From Brachyspira hampsonii (lineage in GTDB: Bacteria > Spirochaetota > Brachyspiria > Brachyspirales > Brachyspiraceae): DNA of 64,000 bases. The notes below the pieces were generated by a model that ran no database searches, was not told where the DNA came from, and saw only the letters and a list, made by a program, of their open reading frames with translations. How positions within the stretch are numbered: the stretch's first letter is position 1; each line of letters opens with the position of its first letter. Positions 1 to 9,403 of this stretch are shown here, piece after piece. Both the position numbers and the translations under genes were made by a program. Where the stretch lies: assembly GCF_002214805.1 (NCBI RefSeq), contig NZ_CP019914.1, forward strand, positions 496,001 to 560,000, written 5' to 3'.

Positions 1-1745
1 AAATTAAATCCGTAATTTGGTATACATCTTAATCTAAATTCAGTATAACCTATATTAATTTTTTCTAGTAACTCATTAATCATTTCTAGTGCTTCTTTAC
101 GAATTGCACTTTTAGTTGAATTTATATATATTTTATATAATAAACTCTGAGCATATCTGCTTTCTATATTAAAGCTTATCATTGTAAGTAGATTTTTTGA
201 TTCAATAGTATAAATTAATTCTTCTATTTTCTTTAAAGCTTCATCTCCTCCGTACATAGCATAAACAAAAGCAGTAATATCTTCATCTTGATTTTTTAAA
301 TAAATCTCTTTAGTAAAATTCACAAATGATTTTAAATCAAGCAAATTAACCATATTATCAATTTTTTCTAATCTTTTAATAATTTTCTTTAAAGACAAAT
401 ATTCTGAATATATATACTTTATAAGATTGATATTTACTTCTCTTGATTTATCTTTTATTAATACATGGCAATTCTTTATAAACTCAAGTTTCTTATCATA
501 TTTTTTAGCATTGTAATTTCTTTCAGCATACTTTTCTGCTTTTTCTATAGTTTTGAAATTATAATTATTTGTAACAAATGAAAGCTCTGATGAGAAATCA
601 CTTTCAAGTCTTTTTTTCAATCTTACAACTTTTTTATTTTTATCATCTGCAATAAGCTCATATATTTCTTTAACATTAAATTTTGTTATACTTATAATAT
701 CGTCCTTAGGAAAAAATGCCTGCCTATATACTTGAATTCTTGTAGGTAATTTATCCGTATCATCACAAATTATACTTATAGCTTGTAAACTATCTAAATT
801 CCAATTTGCTAAAGATTCATAATGATCAAACTTGTGTGCATAGGCAAACAACAACATTACACTAATGACATTTCTTGTATCCCATTTATCAAGAGGCTGA
901 TTAAATTCGCCTGTAAAAGCAAACATATGCTCTATATTTGTTACTTTAGACATATTCCAGCTATTTAAAGGCTGATTAAATTTACCGCATGCTTTAAATG
1001 CATGTTCCATACTTTCAACATTAGAAGTATCCCATTTATCTAAAGGCTGATTAAAAATTTCACAGTCCTCAAATATACCTCCCATATTTTTCACATTAGA
1101 TACATCCCAATCATTAAGAGGCTGATCAAAAGCTTTACAATAACGAAACGTCTTTGATAAATCTTCAACATTAGATACATTCCAATTATTTATATTCTGA
1201 TTAAATTTCAAAGCCACATTAAACATATTAGACATATCTTTAACATTAGAAACATCCCATTTGTCCAAAGGTCTATTAAATGCTTCACAGCTATGAAACA
1301 TATCGCTCATATCTTTCACTTTAGATACATTCCAATTATTTAAAGGCTGATTAAACTTTTTAGCACCCAAAAACATGCCAGACATATTTTCCACATTTGA
1401 AACGTCCCATTTATTTAAAGGCTGATTAAAATATGTACAATAAGCAAACATATAAATCATGTTTTTCACTTTTGATACATTCCAATTATTTAAATTAGAA
1501 TTAAACTCTGTCATTGAATATTTTCCCAAAACATTGTAGTCCATATATGCAAACATATAAGACATATTCTCAACATTAGAAGTATCCCACTCTTCTATGC
1601 CATCAAAATCTTTTCTTTTACTTTCATTAAAAAGGTCGCTCATATCTGTGATAAGACTTGTATCAATACAACTAAGTTTTATACCGTTGTTGGTGAATAC
1701 TAATCTTTTTAATTCTTCTTTTGTTGTTGGTTTATATTTTTTCAT
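1..1745 (-). CDS. BspA-type LRR / DUF4132-like protein, 3' part beyond window
   Basis: An open frame of 581 codons runs from an ATG at 1745 off the left edge of the window, so its C-terminus is missing. It begins MKKYKPTTKEELKRLVF, followed by about nine BspA/DUF285 leucine-rich modules of roughly 25 residues (core FNQPLDKWDTSNV...MxxMF). A predicted alpha-helical region follows, closely matching the middle of the paralogue at 25944-28535. The last visible residues (FRLRCIPNYGFN) align just before the DUF4132-like domain of that paralogue, so such a domain is expected outside the window. There is no signal peptide or lipobox, which is odd for a family usually described as surface proteins. 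A near-consensus promoter lies at 1824-1852. The function is unknown; the repeats suggest protein binding. Confidence 0.85.
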   Translation of the reverse strand, partial: MKKYKPTTKEELKRLVFTNNGIKLSCIDTSLITDMSDLFNESKRKDFDGIEEWDTSNVENMSYMFAYMDYNVLGKYSMTEFNSNLNNWNVSKVKNMIYMFAYCTYFNQPLNKWDVSNVENMSGMFLGAKKFNQPLNNWNVSKVKDMSDMFHSCEAFNRPLDKWDVSNVKDMSNMFNVALKFNQNINNWNVSNVEDLSKTFRYCKAFDQPLNDWDVSNVKNMGGIFEDCEIFNQPLDKWDTSNVESMEHAFKACGKFNQPLNSWNMSKVTNIEHMFAFTGEFNQPLDKWDTRNVISVMLLFAYAHKFDHYESLANWNLDSLQAISIICDDTDKLPTRIQVYRQAFFPKDDIISITKFNVKEIYELIADDKNKKVVRLKKRLESDFSSELSFVTNNYNFKTIEKAEKYAERNYNAKKYDKKLEFIKNCHVLIKDKSREVNINLIKYIYSEYLSLKKIIKRLEKIDNMVNLLDLKSFVNFTKEIYLKNQDEDITAFVYAMYGGDEALKKIEELIYTIESKNLLTMISFNIESRYAQSLLYKIYINSTKSAIRKEALEMINELLEKINIGYTEFRLRCIPNYGFN

Positions 1746-1823
1746 AATCTCATATCCTCATTATAAATTTTAATATATATAAATAGCAGCACTAAATTAA
1801 CTACTAATAATAATACTTATTTA

Positions 1824-1852
1824 TATATACTGAAAATTTTTAAGTTTGTCAA
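1824..1852 (-). promoter_or_regulatory. sigma-70-type promoter for the BspA/DUF4132-like gene
   Basis: On the minus strand TTGACA (1852-1847) is followed after 17 bp by TATATA (1829-1824). This predicts transcription starting near 1817, about 70 nt before the ATG at 1745. Confidence 0.6.
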
Positions 1853-1870
1853 TTTTTTTATTCAACTTTT

Positions 1871-1930
1871 TCCCGCCGCACACCGCAGGTGGGCTTCGCC
1901 AAAGTTGCTGCCGTAGGCACGCTTCGCGAA
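1871..1930. repeat. GC-rich intergenic repeat-like island
   Basis: Of the 60 bases here 40 are G or C, in a spacer that is otherwise about 20% GC. The segment contains short self-complementary motifs (GGCTTCGCC, GCACGCTTCGCGAAAGTGC) like those in REP-type elements. No ORF or RNA family is recognised. Similar cttcg/gcacgc-rich fragments occur at 2014-2118, near 40730 and inside the Rpn gene. Confidence 0.5.
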
Positions 1931-2013
1931 AGTGCAAGTATAAAATTAATACTAAATCATACTAAAATCGTCTTAAATGTAAGGTAATTCATAAAATTAA
2001 AGCCAAAATGTAG

Positions 2014-2118
2014 CCTTTCGCTAAGCGTATCCGAGCCTGTCTAGGATATAGCTTCTTTGTGGCAATACCACAGGCACTTCCTTCGGTCGCAAAAGAAGTG
2101 GGGGGCAAAGCCACCACA
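2014..2118. repeat. second GC-rich intergenic island
   Basis: This is a block of unusually high GC compared with its flanks. It carries short inverted motifs (TGTGGCAATACCACA, ACTTCCTTCGGTCGC, AAGAAGTGGGGGGC) and no plausible ORF. It is interpreted as a dispersed non-coding repeat or its remnant; a database comparison would be needed to name it. Confidence 0.4.
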
Positions 2119-2131
2119 AACAATAAAATTA

Positions 2132-2176
2132 AAAGACTAAATATTTATATATTTTATATATAAATATTTAGTCTTT
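2132..2176. other. 20-bp perfect AT-rich inverted repeat (hairpin)
   Basis: The arms at 2132-2151 and 2157-2176 (AAAGACTAAATATTTATATA and its complement) are perfectly complementary around a 5-nt loop. The stem ends in TTT but no T-run follows. Because the flanking genes are divergent it is not an obvious terminator; it may be a transposon-like end or a barrier between transcripts. Confidence 0.6.
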
Positions 2177-2250
2177 ACAAATATATGTACTTAGTATGCT
2201 TCTCAGTACAGCAAGCCATAGACTGGATGCGGTAATAGTTCATTAATCAT

Positions 2251-2273
2251 AAATAAAATTAGTTTTGAAACAA
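2251..2273. repeat. dispersed 23-bp repeat, copy 1
   Basis: These 23 bases (beginning AAATAAAATTAGTTTTGAAA) recur exactly, in inverted orientation, at 40583-40605. Both copies are intergenic, so they look like parts of a dispersed non-coding element. Confidence 0.55.
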
Positions 2274-2393
2274 GTCTAATAATTCCTAATATTAAACATT
2301 TAATTAAAGAGTACAATATGTATAAAAAATAAACTTAGCTTCAGTAATACATTAAACAAATATTATAAAAGATATTTTTCGTTGTAAATATTA

Positions 2394-2422
2394 TTGACAT
2401 ATAATGAAAGTTATTGTATTAT
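2394..2422 (+). promoter_or_regulatory. near-consensus promoter for the leader and cNMP-binding regulator genes
   Basis: TTGACA (2394-2399) and TATTAT (2417-2422) are separated by exactly 17 bp, predicting a start near 2429. The transcript would carry a leader ORF and two microsatellites before the regulator at 2666. Confidence 0.75.
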
Positions 2423-2459
2423 GCATCATGATTTTATAATATCAAATTTGGAGTTAAAG

Positions 2460-2665
<206 letters not shown>

Positions 2666-2669
<4 letters not shown>

Positions 2670-3820
2670 TAAATTATAATAAACTCACTTTAAAAAAAAA
2701 TTATGCTTTATTCATATCAGGACAATCTCCAAGTGATAAATTCTATATCATTAAAAAGGGAAAAGTTCTATTTGAAAGCTATTTTGCAGATAATTTTAAA
2801 TATGAAAATAAAAAAGGAGATATTATAGGTATGGTAAGTGCAGTTTTAGATGAGCCATATTTCTCCACAGCAAAAGTAACAGAAGAGCTGGAAGCATTAG
2901 AAATAGATGTCAAAGAAATAGAAAAAATAGATAATTCTATATTATTAAATAAAATATATCAGCATCTCATAAATATAATGGAAGTATGGGTAAAAAAATA
3001 TTATTATTTTTTGTCAAAATATGCAAAAATTGATGCTTCAACTAAAATTGATGTAGAAAAGTTAGCAAAAGCATATAAAGATGCAGGATTTGATGATGCC
3101 GTTTTGAAAATTTGTGAAAATAATAAGCATATAGAAAAAAGTATAGGAAAAATTAACAAAATAGAAGAACCTAAAGAATTAGCTAAAGGTATTTTTAATT
3201 ATAAAAAAGGAAGCTGTATATTTGCTGAAACTGCTGCAAGTAATCACATATATATTATTAAATCTGGTTCAGTTGGAGTATATAGTTATTTTAACGGAAA
3301 AATTATAACTAGGATAATATATTCAGATAATGATATTTTTGGATATAAGGATCTATTTGGTAAAAAATTGGTAACTACAACAGTTATAGCTATTGAAGAC
3401 TCTATTATAAAAGTTTTAGATAAAAAAGAATTTGAAAGTATGATACATATTGATAAATCTGTAAGAATATATCTAATAAAAATGATGTCTGCTAGAGTAT
3501 ATAATACCATATTAAGAATAAAGGCAATAGATATTAATAATATTATATTAAAAATTTTAACTGTTATAGAAGGATTGGTAAAACTAGAACTTTTATTTAA
3601 AAGAACCAATTACATATCATTAATGTATACAATAGATGACATATTAAGTATGGTTTTTATAAATAATAATGACTATGTTGAAAGAGAAATAAAAAAAATA
3701 AAGAGCATCAAAATCACAAATAATAAAAATATTATAGTAAATAATGTAAAAATTTTCTTTAAAGAATATGAAAGATACCAAAAAAGAAATTCTGAAAAAA
3801 TTGAAAAAGACTTATATTAG
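2666..3820 (+). CDS. Tandem cyclic-nucleotide-binding-domain regulator (Crp/Fnr-like)
   Basis: This is a cytoplasmic protein of 384 residues. Two cNMP-binding-like beta-roll domains are visible, at about residues 10-90 (FYIIKKGKVLFE...KKGDIIGM) and 190-270 (IYIIKSGSVGVY...DNDIFGY). They are joined by a helical, TPR-like linker (LAKAYKDAGFDDAVLKI). The C-terminus (IDDILSMVF...VEREIKKIKSIKI...IIVNNVKIFFKEY) resembles a divergent Crp winged helix-turn-helix. The start is supported by AAGAGG upstream and by overlap with the leader ORF stop. A paralogue follows 9 bp downstream. Ligand and targets are unknown. Expression is probably controlled by the microsatellite leader. The C-terminal part contains an A8 tract at 3691-3698, matching the A7 tract that breaks the paralogue. 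Confidence 0.75.
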
Positions 3821-3829
3821 GATATAAAA

Positions 3830-4888
3830 ATGATAAACTATAATAAAGTTCAATTTAAAAAATCTTCCATAATATTTATTGACGGACAGGAAGCAAAAAA
3901 CTATTTTTATATAATCACTAAAGGAAGTATAATATCATATAATTATTTTAGTGAAAATTATAATATGAATTATAAAAAAGGAGATATTATAGGCTTAGTT
4001 AATGCTGCTATAAATGTACCTTATTTTGCAACTTCAAAAGCAGAAGAAGATAGTGAGGCTATAGAAATAAACATAGCTGAATTACATAAAATTAACAATA
4101 TAAACATAATAGAAAAAATATATAATCATATATCAACATTAATGGAACTATGGCTCAATCAATACTATTTTATATTTAGTAAAGAAAAAAATATAAACTG
4201 TAAAAAAGAAAATACAATTTTAGAAATGGCCGAAATATATAAAAATAATGGATTTGATGATGCAGCATTAAAATTATATAATAAGTACATAGAGAAAAAT
4301 GGAGAAACTGAAGAGTTAAAAAAGATTATATCAAAAATAAAACCTTCAAATACAGCATGTCTTGTAATAGAAGGTATATACAAATTAGATAAAGGAACTT
4401 GTATATTTACAGAACTAGAAACTACAGAAAAACTATATATAATTATGTCTGGAAAAATAGGAGTATACAGTATATTTAACTCCAAACAAATTACAAGAAT
4501 TATATGTTCGGATAATGAAGTGTTCAGCGGATATGCCTCTAATGAAAATAATGATCTATTATTAACTACAGCAATAGCATTAGAAGATACAATAATTAAA
4601 ATATTAAAAAGAGAAGATATGTTGGAATTAGTAAAAACGGATAGAGCATTGAGAGAATACTCTATAAAGTTTTTTTCTATGAGAATATACAATATTATGA
4701 GAAACATAAATAGTTTCAAAATAAAAAATATAATTGGAAAATTCATGTTGGTATTAGAAAGCATAGTAAAAAAAGAAACTTTATTTAAAGAAACAAATAC
4801 TTTAAATCTCAAATATAATGTTTATGATATATTAAGTATAACAGGTGTTCAATATAATGAATATTCCTCAAGAGAAATAAAAAAATAA
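3830..4888 (+). CDS. Second cNMP-binding-domain regulator, C-terminus frameshifted
   Basis: This paralogue of the upstream gene has the same layout: a cNMP-binding-like domain (FYIITKGSIISYNYF...KKGDIIGL), a TPR-like linker (MAEIYKNNGFDDAALKLYNKY) and a second cNMP-binding-like domain (LYIIMSGKIGVYSIF). It stops at 4888 within the C-terminal winged-helix region, just after SSREIKK. The stop follows a run of seven A's (4879-4885) where the intact paralogue has eight (3691-3698). Adding one A restores a frame to 5001 and a 390-residue protein. AGGA precedes the ATG, and the gene lies 9 bp after its paralogue in the same operon. This may be a phase-variable or inactivated allele, or a homopolymer sequencing error. 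Confidence 0.75.
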   Translation: MINYNKVQFKKSSIIFIDGQEAKNYFYIITKGSIISYNYFSENYNMNYKKGDIIGLVNAAINVPYFATSKAEEDSEAIEINIAELHKINNINIIEKIYNHISTLMELWLNQYYFIFSKEKNINCKKENTILEMAEIYKNNGFDDAALKLYNKYIEKNGETEELKKIISKIKPSNTACLVIEGIYKLDKGTCIFTELETTEKLYIIMSGKIGVYSIFNSKQITRIICSDNEVFSGYASNENNDLLLTTAIALEDTIIKILKREDMLELVKTDRALREYSIKFFSMRIYNIMRNINSFKIKNIIGKFMLVLESIVKKETLFKETNTLNLKYNVYDILSITGVQYNEYSSREIKK

Positions 4889-5001
4889 AAACAATAAAAA
4901 TTGATGATAATGGAAATATAATAATTCCTGATATCAAAAAATTTATAAAAGAATATGATAGATTTCAAAAAATTAACTTTGGCGGAACAGAAGATGAATA
5001 A
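4889..5001 (+). pseudogene. Detached C-terminal tail of the frameshifted regulator
   Basis: In the shifted frame this stretch encodes IKTIKIDDNGNIIIPDIKKF followed by IKEYDRFQ and ends GGTEDE-stop. It matches the C-terminal end of the upstream paralogue (IKSIKITNNKNIIVNNVKIF...EYERYQ). It is therefore the missing end of the gene at 3830, separated by the A7 tract. Confidence 0.75.
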
Positions 5002-5305
5002 TATTTTCATGTTGATATAATACATTGTAATGTAATATAATATTCTTAATTACAAAAATAAATATTTCATTTTTAATGAAAAATTATATTATCATTAAAA
5101 CATATAAAAAATACATAGTATTATCATACAGAATACAATTCTAAAGTTTTATCAGTTATATATTTGTTTATTTTGAAATAATTATATCATTGAAATTAGT
5201 ATTTATGTAATTTTTATTGAATTATAGTAAAAAGAATTAAACTTAATTATAATTAACTATGTCAAACTATATAGTAGTAAAATTCTTTTAAATAATAGTA
5301 ATGTT
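5002..5305. other. AT-rich spacer between convergent genes, nothing recognised
   Basis: This is 304 bp of very AT-rich sequence between the regulator pair and the convergent DUF4261-like gene. A weak 7-bp hairpin (TTTCATT/AATGAAA, 5065-5081) is the only structure seen. There is no ORF with a credible ribosome binding site. Confidence 0.6.
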
Positions 5306-6064
5306 TTACTTATTATTTATATCTTTTAAACTCTTTTCAAGCATTATAAACTTATTATCAAAGAATTTAAACATTCCTATATAATCATCATCTGTCTGCA
5401 TAGTATTTCCATCTTCAAGATTAAGATTATTTTCTATAATGCTTCTTGATAATATCATAAGTACCCTAATTATACTTTCAGCATCTCTTAAAGTTTTATA
5501 AGCCATAATCTCATACTTACCAAAATTTTTAAGCCCCTCAGTATAAGCATGATTTCCATTATTATCTGAAAAAACATCAACTTTCACCCATAAACGAGTG
5601 GGAAAATATTTATTATTTTTTATATACTCATTCATCTCAAATAAATATATATTATTAGAAATGATAAGGTTAATCTCCCCTATTAAAACAGCTGATACAT
5701 TATTTACTTTTATTATAGAATAGCATACCTTACTAAAAGTTAAAGCAATATCTTTGAAATCAGTATTATTACCATTAACCTTAATTGATAAAAAAGATTT
5801 ATGATTAAGTATTTTTTCTCTTGTTCCATTATCTATATCATTATAATTTATTAATATTTCAGCCTCTTTATCTGGAACTTTAAAAGGAGCAAGTTCATAT
5901 TCAAAATCCATTGTTTCAATATTAAATGTATTTTTATTGTTATGACTTACTATAGTTATATTTATATCCCAATCTTCTTTTAATTGATTTGAGAAATCAT
6001 TAAAATTTTTATCATCTAATAAAATAAAAGCTATTACAGAATCATTTTGTATTAAATCATTCAT
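5306..6064 (-). CDS. DUF4261-like protein
   Basis: This is a 252-residue cytoplasmic protein without a signal peptide or membrane segment. The C-terminal third (AYTEGLKNFGKYEIMAYKTL...NLEDGNTMQ) resembles the DUF4261 signature, in which a Tx(G)hxxFGxxEhE motif is followed by a dGdT motif. The biochemical role of that family is unknown. The gene starts 10 bp after murF on the same strand, with AAAGG before its ATG, and is probably co-transcribed with it. That association alone does not imply a cell-wall role. The family call is from memory and moderate in certainty. Confidence 0.55.
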   Translation of the reverse strand: MNDLIQNDSVIAFILLDDKNFNDFSNQLKEDWDINITIVSHNNKNTFNIETMDFEYELAPFKVPDKEAEILINYNDIDNGTREKILNHKSFLSIKVNGNNTDFKDIALTFSKVCYSIIKVNNVSAVLIGEINLIISNNIYLFEMNEYIKNNKYFPTRLWVKVDVFSDNNGNHAYTEGLKNFGKYEIMAYKTLRDAESIIRVLMILSRSIIENNLNLEDGNTMQTDDDYIGMFKFFDNKFIMLEKSLKDINNK

Positions 6065-6074
6065 TTTTAAGCCT

Positions 6075-7427
6075 TTATATATTTTTTATAGAATCTATTA
6101 TCACAGCAAAGCCCATACCTAATGAGGCTTTTATTAACATTGCCGTATCATCTTTTAAAAACTCTTTTACTTTATCTATAGCACTTTGAGCATTTTCAAA
6201 ATAATATTTCTCACAATTAACAGTATCATAAATATCTTTTGAATGCTCCCCAACTGCTATAACAACATTAATATTTTTTAATTCATTTATAATATTTCCT
6301 ATATCCTTATGATAGCTTGAATTTTCAGTTTCTGCCTCAAGCATATCTCCTATTACAGCAATTTTTTTTGATTCATTTCTCTGTGATAAATAATTAATCA
6401 TATTTTTTAAAGCTGACGGATTAGAATTGTAGCAGTCATTAATAACATTACAGCCTTTTATATTAATTATCTGCATTCTGTTCTTTTGAGATTCATAACT
6501 TGGTAAAATATCAGCACATTTTCTTAAATCTGCATTATAAATCTCTGCTGCTTTTAATGCCGAAAGTACATTATGCAAATTAAAATCACCTATCAGATTA
6601 TGTTTAAAAGTTATGCCTTTATATTCAAATGTATTATCATCTTTTTTTGTTATCTCTTTTATATCAGCTTCTATTATATTTTTTATATTGTTTCTTTCAG
6701 CTTCTTTTTTTAAAATATCAAAACAATTAGTATTTTTGTTTATTACAGCATTAGCATTTTCTCTTGTATGATTAAAAAGTTCTGCCTTGGCATAAGCAAT
6801 ATTTTCTATAGAACCAAGATAAGCAATATGCACAGGCTCTACATTATTTATTATAACTGTATTTGCCTCTATAGCCTCAGATATTCTTAGTAATTCATTT
6901 TTATGATTCATACCAGCTTCAATAATAGCTATTTCATAACTACTGTCTAAATTAAATATTGTTTTAGGAACTCCTATTTCATTATTAAAATTACCTTCTG
7001 TTTTCAACGCTTTATATTTAGCAGATAAAAATAGATGCGTTAATTCTTTTGTAGTAGTTTTTCCGCAGCTTCCTGTTATTGATATTATAGGTATATTAAA
7101 TCTTCTTCTGTATTCTCTTGCCAATTTTATAAAGAAAAGTATAGTATCATCAGTATAAAAAACTACTGCATCATCTGGAAGTTTTATATTTTCATCGCTT
7201 AAAATAAAATATCTGCATCCTTTATTATAAGTTTCCAATGCAAATTTATTTCCGTCAAATTTTTCTCCCTTTATTGCCAAAAATAATTTAGAGCTGTCAA
7301 AATTATCTCTGCTGTCAGTTGATATTTCTAATTCTTTATTTAAATCTAATGATTCTATATTTTGAGAACATTTAGAGTTTAATTCTTTGCTTACTTTTAT
7401 TATATCATTTAATGAAGTTTTACCCAT
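6075..7427 (-). CDS. murF: UDP-N-acetylmuramoyl-tripeptide--D-alanyl-D-alanine ligase
   Basis: MurF adds D-Ala-D-Ala to UDP-MurNAc-tripeptide with ATP, the last cytoplasmic step of peptidoglycan precursor synthesis. The 450-residue length is normal. The Mur ligase P-loop is at about residues 119-127 (GSCGKTTTK). It is followed by the MurF-typical NFNNEIGVP and EAGMNHKNEL motifs and by the C-terminal ligase domain with NDCYNSNPSAL and IGDMLE. The first 80 residues (STDSRD...LFLAIKGEKFDGNKF) form the UDP-binding domain. The ribosome binding site is weak (CGGAAA). The DUF4261-like gene follows after 10 bp. Confidence 0.95.
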   Translation of the reverse strand: MGKTSLNDIIKVSKELNSKCSQNIESLDLNKELEISTDSRDNFDSSKLFLAIKGEKFDGNKFALETYNKGCRYFILSDENIKLPDDAVVFYTDDTILFFIKLAREYRRRFNIPIISITGSCGKTTTKELTHLFLSAKYKALKTEGNFNNEIGVPKTIFNLDSSYEIAIIEAGMNHKNELLRISEAIEANTVIINNVEPVHIAYLGSIENIAYAKAELFNHTRENANAVINKNTNCFDILKKEAERNNIKNIIEADIKEITKKDDNTFEYKGITFKHNLIGDFNLHNVLSALKAAEIYNADLRKCADILPSYESQKNRMQIINIKGCNVINDCYNSNPSALKNMINYLSQRNESKKIAVIGDMLEAETENSSYHKDIGNIINELKNINVVIAVGEHSKDIYDTVNCEKYYFENAQSAIDKVKEFLKDDTAMLIKASLGMGFAVIIDSIKNI

Positions 7428-7499
7428 AATAATATTTCCGATTAATTTATTTTGTTAACATAATAAAACCGTATAAATAAATATTTGTAAATATTATAT

Positions 7500-9320
7500 C
7501 TATCTATTAGTAATCGTAATAGGCATACTCTCATTATGAAGCCTATCTAAAGCAGTAATATAATAAATATAAGTTTTCTTAGTATTTGCTGTATTATCAT
7601 TGTATACTACATTAGAATGAGAATCAAAATTTGTTCTTCTTATTTTATCAATTAGAACTATATAATCTTCTGAAACATCTTTTCTGTATATAGAATAATA
7701 AACAGATGTACCTTCTACAGCACAGTTATATTTATCAGTTTTATATTCTCCTGAATCTGTGAAAGTAATTTCTATACTTCTAAACTTATTTGTTATATAA
7801 AGATTAGTTAAACCTGAAGGAGTAGTATTTAAATCTTTCATAGTGTTCATAGTTGGTATTATAGATTTAAAAGGATAGTTATTTTCTTTTAAATAATTTA
7901 AAGCCTTATAGCCAAAACCTTTTGTATGAATATCATCTTTATACATATTTCTCATAGTAAAAAATACAGAACCTTTTATATAACCTCTTCCTTTATCTCT
8001 AATATAATCAACCTGTTTTGACATTAAATCTATATCCTGCCAAGGCTCAACATTTGTGTCTCTTCCCATTTTATAAAGAGGATGCCCAACATATAAATCA
8101 GCCAATTTTCCATTAGCAGATTTTTTAGCTTGTTCAATCCACCAATCAGCTATAATATCAAAAGGGGCAGTTTCATGCTTATCACTCCAATATATCTGAG
8201 GTATAACAGCATCAACATACATTTTATTAATACCATCTTTTTCTGCAGCATTTTTTAAAGACTCAGTTTTCTCTCCATTAAGCATCCACAAAAGAACATC
8301 AGCATGCAATGCATCGAAATTAGGATTATAAGACTGAGTATCGCTTCCGTATTCATATCCATTGTAATCTGAAAGTTTTTCTTTGTTTCTCCAAACTCCA
8401 GCAGGTGATATAGTCCATTTTACATAAGGCTTTCTTGATTTTATTTCATTATATATAGAACTTACAAGCGTATTAATATTATTTCTTCTCCAAGCATAAA
8501 GCCCATTAACTCCATAATCATCATAATTTGTATTAGAAGCATCATAACCTTGGCTAGAAGCATATTTTGAAGAACTCACTTCATCAGGCCAATATTTATA
8601 TGTTTTATCTCCAATCATATTCTGATAAAAGTAATCATCAAAATGCACTCCGTCTATATCATAGTTCTCTACTACTTCCATAATAGAATCTATCACATAT
8701 TTTGCACTTATAGGCTCACCGGGGTCCAAATAAAGTTTATTATCATACCAATGAATAGGCTTTAAATTATTAGAGTAAGCATATACATGAATAAAATTCT
8801 TCTTTGAAAACTGCTCGGCATAACTTTTATTAGTATCATAAGTTACGGCTATTCTATAAGGATTAAACCAAGCATGAACTTCTAAATTTCTTTTATGAGC
8901 TTCATCTATAATAAATTTAAGCATATCAGTTTTAAAAGGATAATCATCTATTTCATTTGTACTGTCTTTACCAAAAAAATATCTTGTGGTAGGATTTATT
9001 TTTGAAGGAAATATTACTCCTGCATCAGGCTTAACTTGTACAAATACAGCATTAAAATTATTATCATAAAGTGTATCTAAATATTTCAAAGCTAGTTTTT
9101 TCTGCTCTTCCTCGCTTCCTCCCTCAAGAGGCCAATCCATGTTATTTACAGTTGAAAACCAAGCAGCTCTGAATTCTCTATATAAAGGATTTAAACTTTT
9201 ATCCTCATTAATATCTTTTATAAGCATACTTTTGAAATTATCAGGAATAATTATTTCACTTCTTTGACATGACAATAGATGAAATATTAATAAAGAAATA
9301 AAAATAAATAACTTTCTCAT
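7500..9320 (-). CDS. GHL10-family glycoside-hydrolase-like lipoprotein
   Basis: The N-terminus is a lipoprotein signal (MRKLFIFISLLIFHLLSC), so the protein is probably anchored in a membrane facing the periplasm or the surface. Residues 45-430 carry the GHL10 (YngK-like, formerly DUF187) TIM-barrel signature: REFRAAWFSTVNNMDWP, VFVQVKPDAGVIFPS, HAWFNPYRI, DGVHFDDYFY and VIPQIYWSD. A C-terminal Ig/FN3-like domain follows (residues ~490-606). The family is thought to act on glycans such as peptidoglycan or extracellular polysaccharide, but the substrate is unproven. AAGG precedes the start. The gene downstream in the same orientation is murF, 72 bp away. Confidence 0.85.
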   Translation of the reverse strand: MRKLFIFISLLIFHLLSCQRSEIIIPDNFKSMLIKDINEDKSLNPLYREFRAAWFSTVNNMDWPLEGGSEEEQKKLALKYLDTLYDNNFNAVFVQVKPDAGVIFPSKINPTTRYFFGKDSTNEIDDYPFKTDMLKFIIDEAHKRNLEVHAWFNPYRIAVTYDTNKSYAEQFSKKNFIHVYAYSNNLKPIHWYDNKLYLDPGEPISAKYVIDSIMEVVENYDIDGVHFDDYFYQNMIGDKTYKYWPDEVSSSKYASSQGYDASNTNYDDYGVNGLYAWRRNNINTLVSSIYNEIKSRKPYVKWTISPAGVWRNKEKLSDYNGYEYGSDTQSYNPNFDALHADVLLWMLNGEKTESLKNAAEKDGINKMYVDAVIPQIYWSDKHETAPFDIIADWWIEQAKKSANGKLADLYVGHPLYKMGRDTNVEPWQDIDLMSKQVDYIRDKGRGYIKGSVFFTMRNMYKDDIHTKGFGYKALNYLKENNYPFKSIIPTMNTMKDLNTTPSGLTNLYITNKFRSIEITFTDSGEYKTDKYNCAVEGTSVYYSIYRKDVSEDYIVLIDKIRRTNFDSHSNVVYNDNTANTKKTYIYYITALDRLHNESMPITITNR

Positions 9321-9345
9321 AAAATCAAACCTTATAATAAATAAA

Positions 9346-9375
9346 GGGCTGGTAAATTTATAAATTCACTAGCCC
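9346..9375 (-). terminator. Rho-independent terminator after the beta-propeller-like gene
   Basis: On the minus strand GGGCTAGT and ACCAGCCC form an 8-bp stem with one G-U pair. TTTATTTATT follows. It lies just beyond the stop at 9404. Confidence 0.75.
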
Positions 9376-9403
9376 AATTAAAATTCTATTATTAATTAAA
9401 TAA

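Noticed and set aside
2132-2176. Terminator call for the 20-bp AT hairpin
   Set aside because: The flanking genes are divergent and no T-run follows the stem, so it was kept only as a hairpin of unknown role.
2394-2459. Upstream part of the leader ORF beginning at TTG 2394
   Set aside because: That TTG is the -35 box of the promoter; the transcript begins near 2429, so the ATG at 2460 is the usable start.
4165-4812. 215-residue ORF antisense to the second cNMP-binding regulator
   Set aside because: It is a shadow: hydrophobic Ile/Phe/Ser-rich translation of an AT-rich gene's complement, with no ribosome binding site.
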